From: Treponema sp. | Lineage (GTDB): Bacteria > Spirochaetota > Spirochaetia > Treponematales > Treponemataceae | Assembly (NCBI GenBank): GCA_024691265.1 | Contig: JAILNT010000017.1 | Span: 1-10,866 of the forward strand | Length of the DNA: 10,866 nt | Direction of reading: 5' to 3' | Shown: positions 1 through 5,284 of the stretch, piece after piece | Layout: each line of letters starts with the position of its first letter | How positions within the stretch are numbered: the stretch's first letter is position 1 | Notes under the pieces: generated by a model | Told to the model about the DNA's origin: nothing | The model's database searches: none | What the model saw: only the letters and a program-made list of their open reading frames with translations | Position numbers and translations under genes: made by a program

Positions 1-327
1 GGTGCAGAAGGCATGAAGGAAAGAAATTATGAAAAAGCAAAGCTTCTTTATGATTATCTTGATTCAAGCGACTATTTCCATGCAACAGCAGAAAAAGGCA
101 GCCGTTCTATCATGAACGTTCCATTCCTTACTAAAGTAACAGACCCAGATGAAGCTAAAGCTATAAATGACAAATTTGTAAAGGGTGCTGCTGCCATAGG
201 TCTTGTAAATCTTGCAGGACATAGGCTTGTAGGAGGAATGAGAGCTTCTATATACAATGCTATGCCAATAGATGGCGTAAAAGCTTTGATTGCATACATG
301 GAAAAATTCGCAAAAGAAAATGCTTAA
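1..327 (+). CDS. serC: Phosphoserine aminotransferase, C-terminal part (5' end outside window)
   Basis: SerC is a cytoplasmic PLP enzyme that transaminates 3-phosphohydroxypyruvate with glutamate to give O-phosphoserine. The reading frame is already open at base 1 (Gly-Ala-Glu-Gly before the first Met), so about 108 C-terminal residues of a protein usually near 360 are present. The PLP-binding lysine region lies upstream and is not visible. The diagnostic C-terminal signature is intact: SRSIMNVPF, then GHRLVGGMRASIYNAMP, whose His-Arg and later Arg match the substrate-phosphate and carboxylate contacts known in E. coli SerC. The stop codon is at 325-327. The next gene, serA, starts 31 bases on and supplies the SerC substrate, so the two form a serine operon. 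The Met at 13 is internal, not a start. Confidence 0.95.
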   Translation, partial: GAEGMKERNYEKAKLLYDYLDSSDYFHATAEKGSRSIMNVPFLTKVTDPDEAKAINDKFVKGAAAIGLVNLAGHRLVGGMRASIYNAMPIDGVKALIAYMEKFAKENA

Positions 328-358
328 AAAAGCATCTACAAAAAACTAGGAGTATTTT

Positions 359-1537
359 ATGTACAAGATACAGACATTAGATAGAATTAGTTCTGTTGGT
401 TTAGATAATTTTCCTCATGATGATTATGAAATTGCTTCTGAAATCTTAAATCCTGATGCAATACTTGTTCGTTCTCATGATATGTTGAGTATGGAATTAA
501 ATGGAAATATAAAGGCTGTAGCTAGAGCCGGAGCCGGAACCAACAACATTCCATGTAAAAAACTTGCTGAGCAGGGTATTGTTGTATTCAATACGCCTGG
601 AGCTAATGCAAATGCAGTAAAAGAGCTTGTAATTCTAGGTCTTTTACTTGCAAGCAGACCTGCAATCGCAGCTAACAAATGGGTAGATTCATTAGCAGGG
701 AAAGGTGCAGAGATACCAACACTTGCAGAAAAGGGCAAAAAGAATTATATCGGTAATGAACTTAACGGTAAAACTTTAGGTGTAATAGGTCTTGGAGCTA
801 TTGGTGCTATGGTTGCTAATACTGCAATAGAGTTAGGAATGAATGTAATTGGTTATGACCCATTTATTTCTGTTGATGCAGCATGGAGATTAAACAGAGA
901 GATAAAACATGCAGAAACTCTTGATACTCTTTTCTCTAAAGCTGATTACATTACATTACATGTTCCAGAAACACCAGAAACAAAAGGTTTCATTAATACA
1001 TCTACTATCCGCAATATGAAAACAGGTGTAAAAATTATTAATATTGCCCGTGGAGGACTTATCAATAATGAAGATATTCTTGAAGCTTTAAAATCAAAAA
1101 AAGTAGCTTGTCTTGTAACAGACTTTGCAGCTGAAGAACTTCTTAATAATGAAAACATAATTTGTCTACCACATCTTGGAGCTTCAACTCCAGAAGCAGA
1201 AGATAATTGTGCAGTAATGGCAGTAAAGGAACTTAGAGACTTTTTGGAAAGAGGAACTATTGAACACAGCGTAAATTTCCCTACCTGTAAATTTGATACT
1301 CCAATTCCAAAAGGCGGTACAAGACTTTGTATAAGTAACAAGAATGTTGCCGGCGTTGTATCAAAATTTACAACAGTACTCGGTAATGCAAATTTTAATA
1401 TTGCAAGTATGTTAAATCAAAACAAAAATGACCTTGCCTATAATCTTATTGATGTAGATGGTCTTGTTGATGAAAATACTATAAAAGCACTTTCAGAAAT
1501 TGAAGGTGTTATCAATGTTAGAGCAATAACAGCATAG
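359..1537 (+). CDS. serA: D-3-phosphoglycerate dehydrogenase, short ACT-domain type
   Basis: SerA oxidises 3-phosphoglycerate to 3-phosphohydroxypyruvate with NAD, the first step of serine synthesis. The 392-residue length fits the short class, which has a substrate domain, an inserted Rossmann domain and one C-terminal ACT domain. Visible landmarks are the substrate-loop motif RAGAGTNNIP (56-65), the nucleotide-binding GLGAIG (144-149), an acidic residue after the next strand (D167 in GYDPF), catalytic R231 in NIARGG, catalytic E260, and H272 in LPHLGAST. The ACT domain runs from about 321 to 392, consistent with feedback control by serine, though the effector is inferred. The E260 position reads Glu-Leu where most relatives have Glu-Pro. 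The start is well supported: AGGAG at 348-352 lies six bases before the ATG. It follows serC as an operon and ends at a strong terminator. Confidence 0.96.
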   Translation: MYKIQTLDRISSVGLDNFPHDDYEIASEILNPDAILVRSHDMLSMELNGNIKAVARAGAGTNNIPCKKLAEQGIVVFNTPGANANAVKELVILGLLLASRPAIAANKWVDSLAGKGAEIPTLAEKGKKNYIGNELNGKTLGVIGLGAIGAMVANTAIELGMNVIGYDPFISVDAAWRLNREIKHAETLDTLFSKADYITLHVPETPETKGFINTSTIRNMKTGVKIINIARGGLINNEDILEALKSKKVACLVTDFAAEELLNNENIICLPHLGASTPEAEDNCAVMAVKELRDFLERGTIEHSVNFPTCKFDTPIPKGGTRLCISNKNVAGVVSKFTTVLGNANFNIASMLNQNKNDLAYNLIDVDGLVDENTIKALSEIEGVINVRAITA

Positions 1538-1550
1538 TAATTCAATAAAC

Positions 1551-1602
1551 AAAAAAGGGTAGCTTTTTAATTTATACATAAAAAGCTACCCCTTCTTTTT
1601 CT
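1551..1602. terminator. Bidirectional intrinsic terminator between serA and the lytic transglycosylase gene
   Basis: A perfect 13-bp stem (1557-1569 with 1579-1591) closes a 9-base loop. On the plus strand it is followed, after one C, by a T-rich tract (1593-1602) that ends the serC-serA transcript. On the minus strand the six A residues at 1551-1556 read as a U tract, so the same hairpin can end the convergent transcript of the gene stopping at 1637. Confidence 0.9.
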
Positions 1603-1636
1603 TATTATTTCTTACACTTTTTACAGCAAATAAATA

Positions 1637-2422
1637 TTATTTTTGTGCAAGAAAAGTTTCTGTAGAATTATCATAGAAAGCTAAAACTTCTTTCGCAAAA
1701 AGAACATCAAGACTATCTTTATAAGAAACAATCTTAGAAACATAATTCAATGTTATCTGCGGAGTATTGTTGTTTCTAACTTTGTTTGTTCCTGCATTAT
1801 ACATAGCTAAAGCAGCAATTTCATTTCCTGCTGTATCAAGACAAAATCTAAGATGTGACATGCCATATTTTGCAGAAACATAAGGGTTGAAAAAATCTTC
1901 TTCTTCCAATTTTGGAAAAGATTTATTATTCAACTGAAACAAACCTCTGTCGATAGAGCTATTCTTATTTTTATTTACGGCTCTAACTTTATAATTGCTT
2001 TCAGTATGAGCCAAAGCAAATGCCAATGAGAATGGAATATCATTCTTATCAGCTTCTTCAAGAATTGCCAATGCTACATCTCTATCTTCTGTAATATGAA
2101 TATAGAACCATTCAACAGCAGCTCTGGAAAACGGTTGTCTGTACAAAGAAAGTCCAGCATCAACTTTTTTATTAAAATCCAAAGCTTTTAAATTTAATGA
2201 AGTAGAAGGAATTGGCGTTTCCTTTTCTTCATCAGGAGTACTTTCAAACGATGCTACATCTACAAAAAATTGATTTTCATTAACTTTTGAAACAGAATCT
2301 GTATCTTCAACAGGGAAAAAAACAAAAATCAATGTGCATGGAACAAGAAGGAAGAAACTAAGAAGTAAAGTTCCAAAGAGCAGTTTGAAAGAGTGCATAC
2401 TAGATGCATTATCACTTTTCAT
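1637..2422 (-). CDS. Membrane-anchored SLT-type lytic transglycosylase
   Basis: The product is a 261-residue protein predicted to cleave peptidoglycan glycan strands in the periplasm. An N-terminal hydrophobic segment (about residues 14-36) after a Lys/His-containing start looks like a signal anchor. A polar linker follows, and the SLT/lysozyme-like domain covers roughly 95-250. The catalytic Glu is E141 in AHTESNYKV, with the family motifs RGLFQLN (159-165), ALAMYNAG (204-211) and a late NYVSKI. This order matches family 1 lytic transglycosylases. The frame could open at a GTG at 2431, but the purine-rich ribosome site overlaps that codon and sits at proper distance from the ATG at 2422, which is chosen here. 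The gene ends at a terminator shared with serA. It lies 136 bases downstream of the 163-residue gene, on the same strand, and may be cotranscribed or have its own promoter in 2432-2558, where no clear one was found. The exact substrate and role (turnover, division or flagellar assembly) cannot be told. Confidence 0.9.
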   Translation of the reverse strand: MKSDNASSMHSFKLLFGTLLLSFFLLVPCTLIFVFFPVEDTDSVSKVNENQFFVDVASFESTPDEEKETPIPSTSLNLKALDFNKKVDAGLSLYRQPFSRAAVEWFYIHITEDRDVALAILEEADKNDIPFSLAFALAHTESNYKVRAVNKNKNSSIDRGLFQLNNKSFPKLEEEDFFNPYVSAKYGMSHLRFCLDTAGNEIAALAMYNAGTNKVRNNNTPQITLNYVSKIVSYKDSLDVLFAKEVLAFYDNSTETFLAQK

Positions 2423-2430
2423 AAAAAACA

Positions 2431-2437
2431 CCTCTCT
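2431..2437 (-). promoter_or_regulatory. Shine-Dalgarno site that selects the ATG start at 2422
   Basis: On the minus strand AGAGAGG is followed by eight bases and then ATG (2422-2420). An in-frame GTG at 2431-2429 overlaps this site and would leave itself without a ribosome-binding sequence, so translation from the ATG is the better model and shortens the protein by three residues. Confidence 0.75.
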
Positions 2438-2558
2438 CTAAAGCTGTATATAAAAATAGCAGCATTTAGAGATTTTGGAGGTATTCTTTCACAAATAAAA
2501 TATAAATGCAATAGATAGCAACAAATGTTAGTAAACAGTAACCTAAATCAAAACAAAA

Positions 2559-3050
2559 TCAGTTATACAAAACAACTTCATTTGAAGAAAGATATTGTTT
2601 TAACTCTTCATTAGAACTTTCAAAATCGCTTTTTTTTACAAAATATACATACTGGGCATGTTTTGCAGAAAGTTCATTAATATAATCTTCTACAAAAGGC
2701 TTTCCTAATGCAATAAGTTCAGAAGGAATAGAAAAACCTGCTATAGAAACACAATCCTTTAAGCGTCTTGCAGAATGTTTCATACAGGCTGTGAACACTT
2801 GTGCATACTCTGCATTTAAAGCATTTTTATCAGCAATAGCTTCCATGAAGATGAAGCTATTTTTTTCATCTAAAATCTTGAGCTCATCACGCATAGAAGC
2901 TAAAAGTTCTTCGTTATATTCACCTTCATTCAAAGGTTCAATAAGTTTCCATGAGATGGATTTTGCAGGAATAGAATCCAGCATAACTTCTTTATCATCT
3001 TTATTAAACAATTTAAAATCTTTTGCATAAAATAACTTTTCAAGCTTCAT
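2559..3050 (-). CDS. Conserved-looking hypothetical protein, 163 residues, function unknown
   Basis: I do not recognise this protein. It is soluble, with no signal peptide or membrane segment, and appears to mix alpha and beta structure. A strand-like SISWKLIEP (31-39) precedes a charged helix (about 44-63), another strand-like SFIFMEAIA (65-73), a helical stretch with Cys89 and His92, a basic HSARRLKD patch (92-99), and strand-like YVYFV (134-138). The strand-helix-strand rhythm recalls a fragment of an alpha/beta fold, but no catalytic motif is visible. The start is well supported: AGGTGG at 3065-3060 lies nine bases before the ATG, and codon use matches the neighbours. It lies between a PtsN-like gene and a lytic transglycosylase gene on the same strand. 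A terminator-like hairpin abuts its ribosome site, so its expression probably depends on read-through or a start just upstream. Confidence 0.8.
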   Translation of the reverse strand: MKLEKLFYAKDFKLFNKDDKEVMLDSIPAKSISWKLIEPLNEGEYNEELLASMRDELKILDEKNSFIFMEAIADKNALNAEYAQVFTACMKHSARRLKDCVSIAGFSIPSELIALGKPFVEDYINELSAKHAQYVYFVKKSDFESSNEELKQYLSSNEVVLYN

Positions 3051-3065
3051 TTCTTGTTACCACCT

Positions 3066-3113
3066 AAAAAATAAAGACCTCGCAAACCAAAATGATTCTG
3101 GCTGGAGGTCTTT
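3066..3113 (-). terminator. Intrinsic terminator or attenuator between the ptsN-like gene and the 163-residue gene
   Basis: A perfect 9-bp stem (3073-3081 with 3105-3113) encloses a 23-base loop. On the minus strand the stem is followed by a T-rich tract (3072-3066), the standard form of an intrinsic terminator. It sits 50 bases after the ptsN-like stop codon. The T tract ends exactly where the AGGTGG ribosome site of the next gene begins, leaving no room for a promoter between them. Confidence 0.8.
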
Positions 3114-3162
3114 TCATAAAATAATCATGAGATATACAAAACACAGAGTTTAATTTATTCAA

Positions 3163-3609
3163 CTACTCTGTTAATATCTTGATAACTTCGGCTTTATCTT
3201 GAGTCTTCAAAATCTGCTGACGCTTTTCTGCACTCTTAAACAGAAGGCTTACTTCTGCTAAAAACTGCAAGTGAGGTCCTGTTTTGTTAACTGGAGACAA
3301 TGTCATAATAAATATACGGCATGGCTCCTGGTCAAGAGAATCAAAGTCTACAGGATTATCTGAAATACCGATACATGCAACCAAATCAGAAACTGTATCA
3401 GTTTTTCCGTGAGGAATTGCTATTCCGTGTTTCATACCTGTCGACATCTTACGCTCGCGGTCTAGCACACATTCACGTGCAGCCGCCTTGTCGGTTACCT
3501 TACCAGCTTTGGCAAGGAGTTCCAACATCTCATCAATTATTTCTTCTTTTGTAGTTCCTTTGAGATGAAGGTCCACCGTGTCAGGTGTTAATACTGTTCT
3601 TAAGTCCAT
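3163..3609 (-). CDS. ptsN: PTS EIIA domain protein, nitrogen-regulatory/fructose (PtsN) type
   Basis: The product is a single-domain 148-residue cytoplasmic protein of the EIIA-Ntr/fructose family, which accepts a phosphoryl group from a phosphocarrier protein (HPr or NPr). The phosphorylated residue is predicted to be H67 in GIAIPHGKTD, and the second conserved active-site His is H113 in GPHLQFLAEVS. The N-terminal helix region (EEIIDEMLELLAKAG) and the RERKMSTGM stretch are typical. It stands alone, with no EIIB, EIIC or HPr gene nearby, which favours a regulatory role over sugar uptake. The frame extends upstream to a TTG at 3645, but that TTG is part of a -35 box. The ATG at 3609 matches the usual family start (MDLRTVL). 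No Shine-Dalgarno sequence precedes it, and the -10 box ends seven bases before it, so the message is probably leaderless. The next gene follows after a terminator. Confidence 0.9.
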   Translation of the reverse strand: MDLRTVLTPDTVDLHLKGTTKEEIIDEMLELLAKAGKVTDKAAARECVLDRERKMSTGMKHGIAIPHGKTDTVSDLVACIGISDNPVDFDSLDQEPCRIFIMTLSPVNKTGPHLQFLAEVSLLFKSAEKRQQILKTQDKAEVIKILTE

Positions 3610-3616
3610 AGCATTT

Positions 3617-3645
3617 AGTGTATGTTTAGTTAAAATAAAAGTCAA
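3617..3645 (-). promoter_or_regulatory. Sigma-70-type promoter of the ptsN-like gene, predicted leaderless
   Basis: On the minus strand TTGACT (3645-3640) and TACACT (3622-3617) are separated by exactly 17 bases. Transcription would start about 5-8 bases after the -10 box, that is at 3612-3609, at or within three bases of the A of the ATG. Confidence 0.75.
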
Positions 3646-3742
3646 GAAAAAAAATATCTACAGCCTTTAAATTTCCTTTATCTTCGCTTTTTTACCTATA
3701 TGAACTAAGCAATAGATTCTATAAAAACAAGTGATTTTTGTC

Positions 3743-3763
3743 TTATAAATAATCAATTTATAA
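3743..3763. repeat. 8-bp inverted repeat in the divergent intergenic region
   Basis: TTATAAAT (3743-3750) and its exact complement ATTTATAA (3756-3763) flank a 5-base spacer. The element lies nine bases upstream of the predicted -35 box of the 140-residue gene and about 100 bases from the divergent ptsN-like promoter. It could be an operator or simply an AT-rich upstream element. Its pure A/T composition makes chance occurrence plausible. Confidence 0.35.
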
Positions 3764-3772
3764 ATAAAACAT

Positions 3773-3800
3773 TTTACATTTTTTACATTTCATATATATT
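3773..3800 (+). promoter_or_regulatory. Promoter of the 140-residue gene and PflX-like gene, predicted near-leaderless
   Basis: TTTACA (3773-3778) and TATATT (3795-3800) are each one base from consensus and are separated by 16 bases. The -35 box lies in a 9-base tandem repeat, TTTTACATT at 3772-3780 and again at 3781-3789. The -10 box ends nine bases before the ATG at 3810, so the 5' leader would be at most about four bases. Confidence 0.65.
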
Positions 3801-3809
3801 AGTAAAATT

Positions 3810-4232
3810 ATGACTGATATACAGAAATTTTTTGCTGATGTTGAAAGAATAAGAAAGCACAACCGTGCAGACAACAATGGTAATTATGATGCTAGAAAGG
3901 CATGTAACCAGATTTCTTCTTTATTTGAATCAAATAACCCAGGACTTGGAGAATTGCCAGCTTCATTTTCAAACTACTGGTTAAATACATTCATAGAACC
4001 AGTATTCAATAGCGGAGATGCAAATGCTATTGAAAATGAACCAACTCAAGAACACTTAGACAAGCTTGCTGCCATGCAGTCTATCATTGACGGGCAAACA
4101 GATTTTACAGAAACTCTTTCAGATGATGACTGGAAAGAACTATGTACTCTCACAAATCTCGAAGCCGAAGATTTACCAATGGATGTTCTAGAATCCATGA
4201 TGACACTTTTCGTAGATAAGAAGGCATTTTAA
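3810..4232 (+). CDS. Acidic hypothetical protein, 140 residues, cotranslated with a radical SAM protein
   Basis: I do not recognise this protein. It is acidic, soluble and looks mainly helical: a charged N-terminal helix (about 3-20), a conserved-looking NNPGLGELPASFSNYW segment (42-57), and an acidic C-terminal half with SDDDWKELC (104-112) and a Met-rich end (122-132). There is no signal peptide, membrane segment or metal-binding cysteine cluster. Its stop codon is immediately followed by the ATG of the PflX-like gene, a spacing typical of translational coupling, so the two products may work together. No Shine-Dalgarno sequence precedes the ATG. The promoter's -10 box ends nine bases upstream, which supports this start on a near-leaderless message. 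Reality as a gene is supported by tight packing and codon use like the neighbours. Confidence 0.78.
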   Translation: MTDIQKFFADVERIRKHNRADNNGNYDARKACNQISSLFESNNPGLGELPASFSNYWLNTFIEPVFNSGDANAIENEPTQEHLDKLAAMQSIIDGQTDFTETLSDDDWKELCTLTNLEAEDLPMDVLESMMTLFVDKKAF

Positions 4233-5237
4233 ATGAAAGACGACACTAGAGCTTTATATAAATCATGCTCACAATGTCCAAGAAGCTGTAAAACAAACAG
4301 ACTCGAAGGCAAAAAAGGTTTCTGCGGAGAAACAGAACCTTTAAGGGCTGCTAGTGCCTGTCTGCATTTTGGAGAAGAACCTCTTGTTACAGTATTTGGA
4401 GGAAGCGGAGCTATATTCTTTACAGGCTGTAACCTGCATTGTGCATTCTGTCAAAACTATCAAATAAGTCAATTAGGTATGGGAGCCGAAGTTTCTAAAG
4501 AAAACTTTGTGAAAATCTGTCTTGAACTCCAAGCTAACGGAGCTGAAAATATAAATCTTATTACAGGAAGCCATGCAATACCAGTTCTTGCTGAATATAT
4601 TGCAGAAGCTAAATCAAGCGGCTTAACACTTCCTATAGCATGGAACAGTTCTGCCTATGAGTCAGTTGAAAGTCTTGAATTGTTAAAAGGTCTTGTTGAT
4701 ATATGGCTTCCAGACATGAAAACATTGAATTCAATGATGAGTAAAGAGCTTTTCCAGGCAGAAGATTATCCTGCAGCATGTAAAAAAGCTATCAGATGGA
4801 TGATAAACAATACTCCTCTTAACATCATGACTATTAAGAAAAATGGCGAAGAAAGAGAAAAAATGATGTCAGGGACAATAATAAGACATCTTTTTTTACC
4901 TGGAAGAATGGAAGATACAATAATGACATTAGACTGGTTAAAAAATCATGCTGATGGAAAAGCATGCATATCTTTAATGTCACAATATACACCTGTAGAA
5001 TTTTCAGAAAGAAAAGAATCTCTGGACTCTTTTCAAAACAGACTTGTAAATAAATCAGAAGATAATGAATTAAGAGAGCTTATAGAAGGATATAGTTTTG
5101 AATATCTTTTCTATCAGGATTTATCAGATGATACAGATTGGCTTCCAGATTTCAACAGAACTCAACCGTTTAGTAACGCTTTAGCAAAGCCTATTTGGCA
5201 TTGGTCGAAAGGATTTCTTAAAAATAACCAAAATTAG
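4233..5237 (+). CDS. PflX-like radical SAM protein (pyruvate formate-lyase activating enzyme-related)
   Basis: The product is a 334-residue cytoplasmic iron-sulfur protein of the radical SAM superfamily, closest in pattern to the poorly understood PflX group (COG1313). The radical SAM cluster motif CNLHCAFC is at C66, C70 and C73. Ahead of it is an additional cysteine set (C12, C15, C19 and C31 in the CSQCPRSCK and GFCG segments), as is usual for PflX proteins. The C-terminal half carries FLPGRMEDT (221-229), SQYTP (250-254) and a terminal KPIWHW. True PFL activases lack the N-terminal cysteine set and are usually beside pfl, which is absent here, so the substrate is unknown. The ATG directly abuts the stop of the 140-residue gene. 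AGAAGG at 4219-4224 lies eight bases before it, so translation is probably both coupled and Shine-Dalgarno driven. Confidence 0.88.
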   Translation: MKDDTRALYKSCSQCPRSCKTNRLEGKKGFCGETEPLRAASACLHFGEEPLVTVFGGSGAIFFTGCNLHCAFCQNYQISQLGMGAEVSKENFVKICLELQANGAENINLITGSHAIPVLAEYIAEAKSSGLTLPIAWNSSAYESVESLELLKGLVDIWLPDMKTLNSMMSKELFQAEDYPAACKKAIRWMINNTPLNIMTIKKNGEEREKMMSGTIIRHLFLPGRMEDTIMTLDWLKNHADGKACISLMSQYTPVEFSERKESLDSFQNRLVNKSEDNELRELIEGYSFEYLFYQDLSDDTDWLPDFNRTQPFSNALAKPIWHWSKGFLKNNQN

Positions 5238-5268
5238 CAAATTATATTTATGCTTTTAAATAAATCTA

Positions 5269-5277
5269 TGATATAAT
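5269..5277 (+). promoter_or_regulatory. Extended -10 promoter of malQ-like gene, predicted leaderless
   Basis: TGATATAAT combines a perfect -10 hexamer (5272-5277) with the TG extension at 5269-5270, which can compensate for the weak -35 region. The hexamer ends seven bases before the ATG at 5285, so transcription would begin at or just before the start codon. No Shine-Dalgarno sequence is present in the 47-base gap after the PflX-like gene. Confidence 0.7.
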
Positions 5278-5284
5278 TTATTGC

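Noticed and set aside
320..335. 6-bp stem with a 4-base loop over the serC stop codon
   Set aside because: It has no T tract and is too short and AT-rich for a terminator. serA follows with its own ribosome site, so an operon without termination is simpler.
2300..2422. Possible lipoprotein signal in the lytic transglycosylase (Cys about 29 residues in, after Leu-Val-Pro)
   Set aside because: Pro just before Cys does not fit a lipobox, and the hydrophobic segment continues well past the Cys, as in a signal anchor.
2526..2541. Short inverted repeat after the 163-residue gene as a terminator
   Set aside because: Only about four pairs form and no T tract follows on the minus strand.
2432..2558. 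Promoter for the lytic transglycosylase gene
   Set aside because: Several AT-rich hexamers resemble -10 boxes on the minus strand, but none has a convincing -35 partner at the right distance, so none is called.
3610..3645. N-terminal extension of the ptsN-like protein from TTG at 3645
   Set aside because: The TTG is inside a strong -35 box, no ribosome site precedes it, and the family usually starts at the MDLRTVL equivalent.
4233..5237. Calling the radical SAM protein pflA
   Set aside because: The N-terminal cysteine set ahead of the SAM motif and the absence of a pfl gene fit the PflX group rather than a genuine pyruvate formate-lyase activase.
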